NCBI GenBank assembly: GCA_028583405.1
Contig: CM053261.1
Location: 14,084,783-14,148,782 of the forward strand
DNA from: Pogonophryne albipinna
Taxonomy: Eukaryota > Chordata > Actinopteri > Perciformes > Artedidraconidae
Length of the DNA: 64,000 nt
Reading direction: 5' to 3'
In this document: piece by piece, positions 1 through 29,819 of the stretch
Numbering within the stretch: the stretch's first letter is position 1
How the letters are laid out: every line of letters begins with the position of its first letter
Notes under the pieces: generated by a model
Seen by the model: the letters and a program-made list of their open reading frames with translations, nothing else
Told to the model about the DNA's origin: nothing
The model's database searches: none
Program-made: the position numbers and the translations under genes

Positions 1-2480
1 TTTAATAGAAACTCAGAAGCATACTCGAGTCAATACGTGTGTTGAAGGTTTGATGTAGTCTGACAAACTGTGTTTTATGAATCTCTCGGACACATAATTC
101 AGCACTGGGATAGTGCTCATATTTTAAGTGCACGAAGGGCGAAAGAGAAAACATGCACCTCACATCTGACGAGGTTTAGTGTGGAAATAACCATTTGCAT
201 CGTTTTATAACATATTAAAACATATTCTACAACAGCATTCTTATACTTATTTATTTTTCTAAAATTATTTTCAAAATGTAGTTGCACCTCGTCAACTTTA
301 CGCTCAGTAGTAACACGATTACATGTAGCCGTAGGCCTACATAAAAAAAACTCTTAAATTGTCTGTTTATTGAGACAAATAGCATCATTGGAAAATTAAT
401 ACTTAGTAGAATTTCTAGATTTTTTTGTTAAACTGTAATTTTCTCCCAACTCTTTTTAATTTGTTTCGTTTGAAAATAATGATTTGAGTCACTATAAAGC
501 CAATAATAACAGTAATTCTAACGAAAATGCATTTCTGTGTGTATGTCTTTTTGGATTTCTCTGAATGTGTTTCCACAGTTAAAACTATTATGATCAACTA
601 TTCCTCTCCTTTCACTGTTGTCAGCAGCGGATTGATGGCATTTAAAAGGAATCATTTTCTCTCTGAATTACCGACACCTATCCTAAATGGCATGATTGAC
701 ATCTATCAGCATCCAAAGTGCATGAATGAAAGAGGAAATCGCGAAGATGCTTCAGGATATTTTTCTGAATATCAGCCTTTATGCGTTATGAGTCCGGATT
801 TAGGGCGTGTGTGACTCCTGCCCCTTGGCAAGTTGAACCATATAATTACGCTCTATTTTAATTCACAGTATCATCATGATAGATACCAATCTGAGAGTTT
901 AATCCCTTGTTAAACTCTCGGTCACCTCTCTTTCTTCTGCCACTTTTCCCCTCCGGGCACTTGTAATTTCTCTCTGGTCACTTTACAGAGGATTGTCTCG
1001 GTTTCCATCTCAGGTTATGATTCCCTTTAGTCTCCTGACGGTTGTATTTATTTAAAAACAGTCGCCCCATTGTCCTGCAGAGGCCCTGATGGAAGAAGAA
1101 AGAAGGACTTCAATCACAAGCTGACGAGATAAGGACTGATGTTGCTTTTAGGTTCCCTTCTCTTGTTGTAAGCCTGTCGTGAAGCTGGAGCAATTCAATC
1201 TCAGATCAACCGCTACTTTAGGCAAAAAAAGTGTATTTTATGTGTTTTATATTAGCTTATGAACTCTCCTAAGAAAAGGAAAAGCTCCAAATGGCTGATG
1301 TATAAACCTGGTTTTCTATAAGACAGGCGACACGGTGTCATGGATGCTGTCATTAGAGGTGCTGTGTTTGTTTTACAGGCTTGTGAGAAACAACATTAAC
1401 AGCGTTTTAACTCAGGGGGATCCTGACACCCTGGTGTGACATCACGAGCCCTGTTTCACGCGGGGCAGAAAGTAAAATCAACTCACTTCAATGAAGCTTC
1501 ACGTCGTTTCCATGCATGCAAAAAACTCCTTTAGCAAAACAATTTAGAGCATTCCGAGGAAGCAACACAACGGTTGCATGCATGCTCCGAGCGAGTTTTA
1601 ATTCTATATATTTTATCTAGCCAATAGATGAAGAGTAAATCAGCCTTTGCTGTGCTTTGATCTAATTTCATTCAGAAAATGCATTTCAGGAAAAGAGCAA
1701 GTCAATCAAATTTGATCCATGCACTCTTTGTTTTTAGGCTTTCCATTAGATTCCAAATTAATCTTAATTAGAATGTAATTTAAGATCAGATTTGACAAGA
1801 AATAGACTCCTCTTCCACCTGATTTGATATTGTTTCATGATATAAGATGTGTTAACTAATTTAAGAAAAGAAGAAAACATATGTCTTTGTGACAAATGCA
1901 ATAATTGAAGAAAGACATTTACTGTTTATGAGCATTTCCTCCCCTAATAACCATCTTGATTCACTGTCTGAGCTTGGAAACAACAATAGGCTATTTGGCG
2001 ATAAGAACCACATCCATCTTTTATGTCTTTGCAGAAATTAAGGTCCGATGCTTGGACCGAAAATCTGCTTTTACGCATGTCTGCTTCTTGCACAAAATAG
2101 TCCCCAATTAAAAAGGTTTTAAAACATATTTTGGGTCACGATAAATTCTACTTCCGTGTTCAAACTGCAACTATTTTTCCTCGGTCAGGTGGAGTGTACC
2201 TGTCAGGGAGAAACTGTGACTAATAGCAGAAAATCAGACACTAACTCGTGTGAAAGCGGCGCGCGGACCGGTGTCACTGCGCGTACAGTCTAATTAAAGC
2301 GGGGCTGTCGCTGCAGGTGAACGGAAAACAAGCCGTCTCCTTGACAAGTGTTTCCGTATACAGTCACTCCGCGGGTGTAATGCCATCAAAACACAGGGTC
2401 AGTCATCTTTTCTTTTTTTTGTATTATTCTCTTTTTTGTTGGGGGCTGCTCCTCTATTTTCCCATAAAACACACCCCCTC
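1..2480. other. Intergenic DNA upstream of pax8
   Basis: AT-rich sequence with no convincing gene. The short open frames near 415-814 have no splice context or recognisable motif. CpG and GC content rise only after about 2250, next to the pax8 promoter. Regulatory elements may lie here, but I cannot identify any from sequence alone. Confidence 0.5.
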
Positions 2481-2489
2481 CTTCCCCCT

Positions 2490-2570
2490 CCTCCAATGGC
2501 TGCAGGGCTCCCTCCTGCGCGCAGCCCCGGTTGGATAAAACCTGGCTGAGTGTTGGCAGCGCACACACAC
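2490..2570 (+). promoter_or_regulatory. pax8: Putative pax8 core promoter
   Basis: A CCAAT box is seen at 2493-2497 and a TATA-like GATAAAA at 2534-2540. A transcription start about 25-35 bases later (roughly 2565) would fit. Downstream comes GC-containing leader sequence and then a good splice donor (AAAG/GTAAGA) at 2707/2708. The start site is inferred, not demonstrated. Confidence 0.45.
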
Positions 2571-2707
2571 AACACACAGCAGCCTCCGACACACATCGTG
2601 TTTTATTATAACAATCACCAGAGTCCTCATCGTTTTGGATAATATATCAGAAGATCCGCACTCCGCAGCAGGGGGACGTTTTTAATTTGAGAGGCATTGT
2701 TAAAAAG
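2566..2707 (+). other. pax8: Probable pax8 noncoding exon 1 (5' UTR)
   Basis: The stretch between the TATA-like box and a consensus donor GTAAGATCT at 2708 has no ATG that could join in frame to the paired-domain exons. It is read as a 5' UTR exon. An ATG at 2381 followed by GTCAGT was considered as a coding exon, but it ends in phase 0 while the paired-domain exon needs phase 1. Confidence 0.4.
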
Positions 2708-4918
2708 GTAAGATCTCTCTATAATTTCTCCCTCTCTATATGAATGCTGTCTGAATGGATGAATCGGTCCGCAGTCCTGACACACAGCGAGATGTAAACG
2801 GAGCAGAGGAGGCTTCAATTATCCCCAAAATACGCACAAGACAGCAGGCTTAATGTCGTTCTGATTTGGGGAAACAATGACGAATTAGGCATTGTAATAA
2901 ACAACAGTTTATTGGGATTAAGGTGTAAAAGGGTGAGCCATCTTCAGATTGCGGAAAGTTTTTTAAAAGACAATAATTATCATCCAAATTCACCGAATAA
3001 AAGCTGTAGCCATTGAGAGAAAGAGCTGAATAATTTGGGTAATTTTCCAGAAGTGAAGAGCTTGTGTTTTTATTTTCTCTTATATAGCTTCATTCAATAT
3101 CCGTTTGAATTACTTGGGCCCAAATAATTGACTGAAAGCTGTAGTTTTTATGTCTTAACAATTATATTTTCTGTCATCTGTTGCAGGCGAGTTGAACTCG
3201 TGAAATGACTGTGAAAAAAAGAAAGAAATGAAATACCAAAGCATGTTGAATTGTTCCTTAACATAAACTGTTAGTTCATGAAAAACTTAAGCAAGTTTAA
3301 ATAATTTACAGAAACTGTCAAATACAAAAACAATTTAACATGTATTAAAATGCTAAATGTCACTTTAAAAGATTAAATGACAGACTTGTTAAAAATATAT
3401 TAAAAACAAGTTTGCAACAGGCTGTAGAACATGAATTATAATTATTAACAGGAACAAGTAAACTAGTATTAACATTATTACTAAACTATAATTAAGAGCC
3501 TCTCAGTTACATCAATGTCATGATGTTTTTTACTTCTCAATAAAACCAACACTAATTGCAACCAAATGCTACTTCATTCATAGATTTTGTATTTACTGAG
3601 ATGTATGTTGTTTTACATTATCTATATATAGGCTTATAACCATAATATGACTTTTGCTACATTTTTATTTTTGACATGCCTATTATCTCACATTTTAAAT
3701 GATGTGTAATTTTGGAAATATGATTCTAATCAGCTGCTTTTAATTAAACATTTTGCCAAAAGGTTTGTAATTACATTTAGCTTTAAGTTAATTCATTAAA
3801 TTCACACGAATTGCACTACATTTTCAAGTGTACTTGAATATTTATGTCAATAAAGTTAATCCCCACACAAAAGACAAAAGTAGACAGTAGAAGTTATAAG
3901 CTGCAAACGAGAATACGTTTTATTTTTTACTATAACTTACAGATGTGGTCAATCATTACTTGTCCTAACAGTGTTGTAATTATTAATGAATGTAATTATT
4001 CGGTTAATTTTTAAAGTGTTCACCCAGCAGGACATGACAACACCTGACTGACACGCTTACATTGCATTAAAACAGGTCCATGGAGTAACACCAAGTGGCT
4101 TTAAACATTTTTGATTACATTTTATTCCAATAATTGTAGTTGATGGAAATGAAGCAGTACTATTTTTGACTCTGTGTATTAATAAAGGGGTGTATTTTTA
4201 TGTAAAATATGACAATGTTTTGCTATCAAGACTGTGGAGTTGGAAGTTAATCCAATAGAGAGAAGGCTCACTATCAGACAATGTCTACTGCTTCCATATG
4301 TACAGCAGATGTAGACCCTTTTAGTGAAGAGTGGAGATCAGAAGATTTGTTCACATCTCTGAAGTCCATTCTTATTTGGTTTTCATTTCATTTGAGTCCA
4401 ACAAATGAGACATAAAGCAGCACTTTCTATCTTTAAGAAAATATGTTCCTTTTTAATGTCACTTAAGACATTCTGGCAAATTGATTCAGGTTATTTTTTG
4501 TATTGTTAAGGTAAATCAATCAGTCCTGAGTGATTCTCCTTTCTCCAATGTATATCTTTCCTCTTACCAAATCTACTCTACATCCCAATGCACATATATA
4601 ATTCTCTATTTTTCTGTTAAAAACCCAAAATAAAAGAAAGCCTCTGGTTCTAATAGTTAAAAGGAGATTGATGAGACCAGTCAATCCTGATTACAGAGCG
4701 GTTAATGAAGGGAAATTTTATGTATAACAGGAGCAGCCATCTGGGTTGGCCGAAGGGGGAAAAGAACTCTCATGTTTTACAAAAGCTCATTATTCAATTA
4801 TAGTTCTTTACATAAACACAGACACACAGGCCTGTTCTATTTAAAGTTAAATTAGAGAAAGACGGACAGATTCAGCTAATTTGAAGACAATTGTGAGCAT
4901 AGCTGCATTTCCCTGCAG

Positions 4919-5145
4919 ACACTCACAGAGTGCCACCAGCTGAGTGTTTGAGCTCAGAGGCATTCCATATGACAAACAGCCAGTTTGATAAACCACTGTC
5001 CTCCTGCAGCGTGTGCTCCACAGTGCGCTCAGGAGCACACTCATGCCAGACGAAACAGGACGGGGAGTAAAAACACTTTAACCGGGACAGCGTGGAGCCG
5101 ACCGTCACGTTCAGCTGGTGGAGCAAGGACCAAAATCTCAGGGAT

Positions 5146-5167
<22 letters not shown>
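4919..5167 (+). other. pax8: pax8 exon 2 (5' UTR plus first 22 coding nt)
   Basis: The acceptor is CCCTGCAG ending at 4918; an alternative, CTCCTGCAG, lies about 90 bases further on. The exon ends at 5167 before GTAAAT. Only the last 22 nt (ATG at 5146) are coding. They give eight residues that lead straight into the paired domain, similar in length to the nine residues of human PAX8. Confidence 0.65.
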
Positions 5168-13679
<8,512 letters not shown>

Positions 13680-14535
13680 TGGGGGACTGCATCATGGGAC
13701 ATGTGACTCAACCCGGGCCAAGACAACATCAGCTGACACGTCTGATTTTGGACCAAGGCATAAAAGTCAAAACTGGATGTGAACTTGAGACTCTTTTTTA
13801 CCACACCTGCTCATATGTTATTTATTTGTCATTACTGGTACTGTTGCCCAGGGTAACTTTGACTCATGCACGTTTACACATGGGTACAACTTCTCCCATG
13901 TTTCCAGAGACTCACCTTGACGTCTCACACCAAGGTGCATTTTTTTCAGTATGCTCTTTAACGCTGTTTTGGCCAAAGACTTTCTTTCATCTGCAACTTG
14001 ACACTGATCCAGTGGATAGGGATATGCAACTTCTTTGTACTGAATATGCCTGCTTTTGTTTACAATACTTTCTGTCCTATCATCTCAAATTGATTCATTC
14101 TCTTGATCTGTGTCTGCTTGCAAATTAATTTCTATGACTTTGTAAATTCAGACCTTTTCCTGTACTGAAAATAGACTAAAGGGTGACTCGTTCAATCACA
14201 ATTACAACAAAATGACCACATAAGCCCCTCAAAGATTATTAATGTATTTGTCTAGCAATATGTACATATTGTAAATGATGAATTACTTATGGGGAAGTGA
14301 TGCAATTTTTCTCAGAGAAAGATGAGGGAGGGGGGTGATGGTGATTTGGCTACAAAAACCAACAAGGCTTGAAATACATTTGTTTTGCTTCGAAAAAATG
14401 TAGTTTGTTGTCATGCTGATGTTTGGTAAGAACTGTGACTATTTTTTCGTATACTGTTATTAATATTATTGCAGATGTAAATAATGAATTTCTAAAGAAT
14501 TATTTTAATTAAAGCATGACAAATTTACTTGTGTT
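13680..14535 (+). other. pax8: pax8 3' UTR
   Basis: It follows the TAG at 13677-13679. An ATTAAA signal lies at 14508-14513, with T/GT-rich sequence (GTGTTTTTCC) starting about 20 bases after it, which fits cleavage near 14530. A 228-codon open frame overlapping this region is out of frame with pax8 and is not considered a gene. Confidence 0.65.
14508..14513 (+). terminator. pax8: pax8 poly(A) signal ATTAAA
   Basis: A common variant hexamer about 830 nt after the stop codon, followed by a GT/T-rich downstream element. No AATAAA occurs earlier in the 3' UTR. Confidence 0.55.
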
Positions 14536-14914
14536 TTTCCTGTTGTCTTTTTAAAGAATGGCTTACATTTTTACAAGATCAAAATCAACAAATACTGTGT
14601 TGTGTACATTTGTATTCATTTAGAGCTACTAATATTTGTATATGTAGTAGTTTGTAGCTGAGGTATTTGAAGTTAATTTTCAAGAGCATTTAACATATCT
14701 GCTTCTATCGCATAATGATTATTATGATTATGGGTATTAATAGCCCTAACACGCTAAATTCTGATGAAAATGCTGGCATATATTTTTCTGCAGCTCTCAG
14801 CATTTTTAAAAGGACGAAAGCAACGATCCTGAAAACACGCGCATCTGTCTAATTTATTTTTTTATTTTCTGCATCATGTAGTTTTATTTGCAATTATTTC
14901 TTCCCTCTGTGCGG

Positions 14915-15070
14915 CTTCGTAATTGCGCGCGTTAACGACGCCACGGTTCGACGCTGCCGCGGCCCACCTGGTGCCGCCGCGCGGGACGGCGCGAGGATGA
15001 TGGAGAGGGAGAGGCCGCGCGCGCTCCACCACCGAGACCTGCACCACGTGAAACTGTCACGAGCGTAGAA
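14915..15070. promoter_or_regulatory. CpG-rich island downstream of pax8
   Basis: About 150 bp dense in CpG (GCGCGCG, CCGCGCGGG), with a CACGTG E-box near 15044. AT-rich DNA flanks it on both sides, 400 bp beyond the pax8 poly(A) signal. It could be an enhancer, an antisense promoter or a remnant exon. Function is unknown. Confidence 0.35.
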
Positions 15071-18000
15071 AGAAGCGTTGAACATTGCACATATGTAGGG
15101 ATTGTTCTCGAATGTTTTATCTATTTTAATTTTACAATCAATTGAGTAAAGGTAAATACCGATGAGAAAACAAGTGTTGTATGCCTTATAATAGGCTAAA
15201 TGTAATTTATATAGGCCTAAAATAAATGCAGACAAAGTATAAATTATAAAAGTAAAAATTTAGCCATCTGATGTTTTACGATTTTTTTGTGACCAAATAT
15301 TCATCAACAATAATCTATGTATTATTTACCAATATTTCAGTAATATGAAAAGTAATGTATTTTTTCAAATTAAATATCAGTTGCTTATTTCGTTTCTTTT
15401 TTGATTCCTATTTGATTTTGTTATTTGGGTAACCATGCCTGTCCTGTTAATAAAATCATAATTTTTTGTTTTTTCAAATTAAACTGTCTAGAATTTTTAG
15501 GATATCCATCAGCAGGGTGCGCTTGAACCTGCTCCATAGAGCTGGGTTTATGCTGTTTAGTCTCATTAGACCACACAACCTCTGCAGTTATTCTCAGTTC
15601 ACAAACTTCTGGTTCATGGCCTAATTCATCATAAAATAACACATCAAACCTAATTATACAACTCTTGAAATGACTGTATGAACGTTTTTTTCTGACTTCT
15701 GAGACAATCACTTAAAGTCCTCAATATCAGTTCAGTCAGAGCAGTGTCTGTCTGCTGATGAAGATCAGCGCTGACGTCTTTCTGTTTACAGTATGCACTT
15801 CTCTTTCTCTCTGCCTCCCCAAGCCTCTCCTCTCCTCACATTTCACCATTTTCCTGTCTCACCTCCCTACACCCATCTCCTGCGGCCACACTACTGTACA
15901 CACCCCGTAAACTTTAAACAATAGCTGCACTTCATTCCATTGTGGTCCAAGTGGCATGGCCCACTCCAGACAGCCCATCAACTGACTGGACCCTCATTCT
16001 TTCCTGTTCCCTGCTCAGGCATGCAGAAACACACACATCCATATACACTCTTACGTACAGAGGAGCTTTCAAGTGCATGCGTCTCACAGGGACGCGGCAC
16101 ATTTTCACTCAAAACGATTTCAAATTCCTAAACCCGCTTAAAGTCTGCCAGAGAAATAACAGCAGTTGGAGTTAAACATTAACAGTCCAACTGCCAAAAG
16201 AGTAACACATAAAACATTAGACTGCTACACAGAAGCCACAGCAGAAATAACTCCTCTCTGTCTCTCTCTGGGCCTATTAGCGAGGAGGTTTCGGGCCACA
16301 GTGCTTCTGGTAATGAGCCCGGCAGCACAATACAGGCACCGGGCCGGAACAGCTGAGGGCAGACAAAGCTGGCAGGACGGGGCGACTGGGACTTACTACA
16401 TTTAACACAGAGCCATACTAACACTGTGTCAGTGTGTGAGTGTGTGTGTGTGATGGAGGAAGAGGCATGTGTCCCATCACCATTATGGGGACAAACTCAA
16501 AGACAGAATGGGGGCCCCTGGAGAAATTGCTGCCAAAAAGCCAGCAGAGGAGTGTGTTGCAATCAGTGGGATGACGGGTCGGGGTTGTCCTGCGTCAGTC
16601 ATCTGGAAAGTTCTCACTTATGTCCGGGCCCGAGACACTGGGCCAACCAATTCAGCCCGGGCAAATAAGTATTATGTAGGCCGACAGAATTTGCCCGTCT
16701 AAATGAGCTGCAGAACACGCTGTTGTTTTAAACGTTGAATGGTAGCGCTGCTGTGTGGGCCCCGTGTTTGTGGCCCTTGAGAAAACCCAGATTGTGTGAG
16801 AGAACCCATCACCTTGTTTGTTAATTGTTTTGGACGAAGCATGACGGATTATTCTGATCTCTTTGTTGTCTTTTTGCAATGAGTCATTATCTTTTGCTCT
16901 GAATATTTGTGAGATTCTTACATTGTTGTGTTCACTTCCGCAATACCAGCTTTCCATTGTCCTTTGGATTCATAAACAAGATAAAAGGTGCCATTGTGCT
17001 TTGACCCACTCCCACTGCACATTTCTGTCTCTTTGAATTGTGCAAGCTGTGTTTTTCTGTACTTTCCTAAACCAAAAATCCAATAATCAGGTCCACCTTA
17101 TGCAGTGATTAGCCAGGTGTGCCCAACATGACAATAGGCAGAATTTTAAATTCTCTCTTAATCCATCTTCACACTTAAAACTACTCCCATCACTTCTACA
17201 GCCATGCATGTACAAAGAAACAAAAAACTTAAAACCAAAGTCATTAAAAAGCATCCTCATATGGACATGAATATCCATACTTAGTTTCATGGTAGTCCAA
17301 ACTACTTTCAAGCTGTCAACCACATCTCTCGACCTTCCTCAGCCTAAATCTTCAAGATGCATTTGAAATCATCAGCAAGAACAAGGTCGTCGGCAACTTT
17401 GTAATCCTGATAACAAAACTTTCAAATGTAAAAACCAATAGATGGTAAGACATTGCACAAAGGATCACCAAAGTGAGGAGGATTCATCCTCTGGGAACAT
17501 GAATAACAAAAGAAAAATCAGTCAATGTAACTGAATCCTTTGACCATTGATCATCAGTGACCATTACAGTCCTAACAAAACTTCATAGCTATCCATCAAA
17601 CAGCTGTGGAGATATACTAGTCTGGACCAAAGTGGTGGACCGACCACCCGAATGTTGAGAGCCTCCGAACACCTGAGCGGACTTCAAATGACAACACCTT
17701 CCTCACATTTCAAGAAGATACCTAATCTCCTCCACCTTTAACCATAATGCACCTGGAACAAATGTGCCAGTCAAACAGAGGGTGTTTCTGTGTGGAGCAG
17801 CGAGGGGAGGAAACACAGGTGCCCTGTGTCCGACCAGCCTATTAAACAACACACCGGCCCTGAAGGCAGGAAGCTGCTATTGACTGGAAGACATCAAGAA
17901 AAACGCACCTTTCAAAGCACACACACATTCAGCACTATACACACACACACGGAGGTGGATAAAATCTGCCAGGTATCAGGTACTGCCCTGAGGGAGCGGG

Positions 18001-20604
18001 TTGACCTGTGGAGGCCGGGGGGAGTCAAACACACAACTCATTCAACATCACAACAGTTCCCGATAATGCGGTTTTATCCTTCAACTGCACCATAGTTCAA
18101 AGATAATCCTTCAGAGAAAGAATGAATGCAAATATTTATAGATCTGGAGATAAGATGGAGGAGATAAATCCACAAACATTCTTGCTCTGCTTTCTATATG
18201 TCGCTTTAACCCATGGAGTGCCCACCGGTGTGTTTGTCCTGCATCTTAAAAGGCCACCGAGTCTGTGCCCGAGGACTGTTGTCAGAGGCAGGAGTGTGTG
18301 TGTGGAAGAGGAGAGGGCAAAAAGAGGTCATGCGTTTAAATGCCCTTAAGCAAGGCACTTGCCTTTACCCCTTCTCAATGAGAGGCTCCTTTGCTACAAA
18401 AAGCCAGCATTTGTTAAAGGGCTCTGATGAAAATCTAAAGAGAGATTCATGCTTGGGTCTGATAGGCAAATCAAATTAAATGTCTGGCCATGAGAAAAGC
18501 AATACTAATGAGTGTAGTCTGCAGGGGGAAGTGTCTGGAAGGGAAATATGTTTTTCTCCAGTGACTCCCATTACTTTTAAATCAAGTTACAGCGATAAAG
18601 GAACAACACTTCTCACTGAAAATTACACTAGTGTGGGATTTCATTCACTGCTGGGTTTGTATAAAAAGTACAAGACATGTCTGGTTTAAGTGGACGCTTG
18701 GAGAGAATAAGAAGCGTGTTTAGTTAATGTCTCGGTGAAAGAGGCGAGTGGAGTCTGAGTGAAAAAACAAAACCACTGAAAGGACCAAAGAGAGGCTTCG
18801 AGGGCCCTGGACGGAGAAATCACAACAGCAGCAGTCAAGAGCGAAGGATGGAGGTGGGGCTGTTTTTTCAATAGCCAGAGTGGGAGAAATCAAGTGTTAG
18901 TCGGGAGATAAAAAGTAACAAGTAGAGCGTGCGAGGCGTCAGCAGCAGATGGAGAATGTGCGTCAGGAGGAGCATTCAGGCCGGGAAACAAACAGGATGA
19001 ATCGGAGTGTTTACAGTAAAGTTTATGTTTGCTGGCACTGTTTGCAGGTGCTGATATTTACAGGGCATTTCAGAGTGGATGTTGAGCAATGTTCAACGCA
19101 AAGTAGTGCGAGAGGGGGAGGAGGAAAGCGTAAAAAAAAGGCTGACCTTACGTGTCGGGGTCTTTATTTTGTTCGAGCCTATGCTGGACAAGCCCCTAAT
19201 GATCACAACTTGAGCTCTTGCCTTTTTAATTACCCAGCCAGGCCTGACTGAGTCTCACAAAGCTCGAGAATGGAGTGGCACAGATGGAACAAAAACAGGC
19301 CAATTCCTTGGGAAGGATGCCCTCTGAACCCAGCAGCTAATGCAGCCCCTGCTGCTCCAGTCGTCATTATTGTTGTTGGAGAGAAGGAGAGGGATGGCAC
19401 TCCAAAACAAGGCCACCACCACCGCTCAAGTCATGGTCCACAGGCCAAGTGAGAAGAAGCTTTTGGTGGAGAGGTCCGGTGTGACGCCAGCACACAACGG
19501 GCACCTCCAGCACAGATTGGGTCCCAGACAGTATTAAACATTTCAATTTGATATGAAGAAGAATAGCCACTAATGGCCGCCTCTTGCTTTAACATTTCGT
19601 CACAGCCCCGAGAGCATGTAGGTTAGTCGAGATGGCGTCGCCTTTCAGCGTGGCCTCCCGCCTCTCTAGAGGAGCGATGATGGCCCCGGGCCCCTGTCAC
19701 TCACGAGGCCCATCAGTCACCCTCATCTGCAGAATCTGACTTTATCTTAATGAGTTGTTGTTATTCCTGTGAATGAATGGAGACTGCTTCCATTAATAGG
19801 ACAAGAAGTTGAGCATTATCACGTTAACTATCACCGCAGATGATCAGTTAAAGCCGATGTGTGTCAAGGAGGGAAAATCTTAAATAAATCTGAACGAGGA
19901 GCTTCGGATTTAATGAAACGTCCGATTGTCCAGCCTTGATCCAATCCGGACACCCAAACAGTCCCTGTCCGTATTGTCTGTGTTCTTCATTGCGTTTCCT
20001 ATTGTCACATCACATTCCTGTGTGAGTGTGTGTGTGTGTGTGTGAGATTTGGGGAGGGGGGTCTTAATTCCAGACATCCTGCTCTTATTGTTGACCGCCC
20101 CAGGTCGACTGCTGCTCAACATGTCAGGCTGAAAGAGAACAAACTGGAGCCCGTGCCAGTGAGAGCGATCACACACACACACACACACATGCACCAACGC
20201 GCGTACACACACACATATTCACACACTCCCACTCTTGTCTGCCTTTTTGTAGTTCAGAAGACTAGTAACAATAATCATTCAGATGAATACATGCAGTATT
20301 AAAAGTGCGCCGTGATTAAAACAAACTATCTTGCCGATTTTCTGATTTAACTCGAGGTAGTATACAGTATACTAGTTTGATCAATCTGTAACTCTCACTG
20401 TGGCCCTGTGACTTATATTAATATTTTTAAAGCCTTCTTAATCTATGGTATACGTTTCATAAAGAACCGTTTTTTTGGATTGGAAAGTACATTTTCGTTT
20501 TTCTTTACAATGTATAAGATTATGGAAGTGAAAACAGGATCAAACACACACACAACAATATTTTTACTGTGTTAAAATAATAAGATCATTTTTAATAGTA
20601 GTAA

Positions 20605-20637
20605 TCATAATAATAATAATGATAATAATAATAATAA
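20605..20637. repeat. (AAT)n microsatellite
   Basis: Interrupted trinucleotide tract (TAA/GAT/AAT). Confidence 0.8.
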
Positions 20638-21424
20638 AGCATTCTACATTTTTCTAAAAAGTGCAACAAAATCTGAAGAATCCTAAATCTTCCTTTTTCT
20701 TTGTTTTTAAGTTTATTAACTTGCACAACTGCTGCAGCGACCTTAGTAAGTTTGTTTGTATCTAACACAACAGCTGCCAAATACCTGTAACTGTTGAGCC
20801 AATCATTGTATTTGTTGTATTTAAATTCAAACGTACCTACAGGAATCTCAGATCAGTATTAACATCAGTAAATAGTTTTACCCATATTGAAAAATGCATA
20901 GAAGTAACATTTTATTTTTGACCTAAAAAAAAATACATCACATTTTGGAAATAAACCCTTCATTTAAAAACAATATGTAACAGAGACATCCACATATTAT
21001 ACACATATTAAAACCATAAAAGTGCAATGGATTCTGTTTTGAAATCATCCTGACCCCGTCACTCACTCACAGTTCTGTTGTACTACAGCACCCTCTAGTG
21101 GTTGACATTTTAAAAGGCAGAATATTGCCCTAGGTAAAAAACAATAACAAATGAAAGCAAAGTTGTACCATTTTGAGTACCATAAAAAAACAGAGTTAAG
21201 ACAAAAAGCTAAATAAATTATGTCCAGACATTTTGAGTCGCTCAGCCAATGAGTCAGGTTCCCGCTTTGTATCCTGAGAGAGATTGAGGGTTTTGGATTC
21301 CCTGAGGTTTCTTTTTGTAAAAGTGCAGAAAAAAACCCTCCTGAGGCAGATATCCACAAAATAACAGTCCCACCAGCATGTTTCTAAAATCTGCTTTTCT
21401 TTTTATCGCTCATAAAAATACCTT

Positions 21425-29572
<8,148 letters not shown>

Positions 29573-29700
29573 TAGCTCGTATCTCAGTCAGTTCCGTTGC
29601 TGGGTCGTTTGTGGTTTGGGTGAAAGACGCTGTAGCTGTAAAGGATGTCTCGCTATAAAATGTCTTCCTCTGCCGTATCAAGGTTGATCATTTTGTAAGA
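29573..29700 (-). other. psd4: psd4 5' UTR and possible leader intron
   Basis: Sequence just upstream of the ATG at 29572 contains a TTTACAG acceptor-like site. A donor-like GAG/GTAAAA on the - strand near 29787 suggests an additional 5' UTR exon further up. The transcription start is not identified. Confidence 0.3.
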
Positions 29701-29819
29701 TCCCATAAACCCTGAAGAATGTAACAAACTCCAATGTCGCTATTCACAGATCTGTAATAAGAGAATATCAAATAAAAGTTATTTTACCTCACACCCATCG
29801 TGAGGAGAGTGAGACATTC

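Larger units (their letters stand above)
14536..20900. other. pax8-psd4 intergenic region
   Basis: Tail-to-tail spacer of about 6.4 kb with no supported gene. It contains a CpG-rich block at 14915-15070, short CA/GT runs near 20030 and 20170, and an (ATA)n run near 20605-20637. The open frames of 60-113 codons in this stretch show no motif or splice logic. Confidence 0.55.

Noticed and set aside
415..814. Overlapping open frames on both strands
   Set aside because: They are short, AT-rich and without motifs or splice sites.
2381..2398. ATGCCATCAAAACACAGG followed by GTCAGT as the first coding exon of pax8
   Set aside because: It ends in phase 0 whereas the paired-domain exon requires phase 1. 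It also lies upstream of the likely TATA box.
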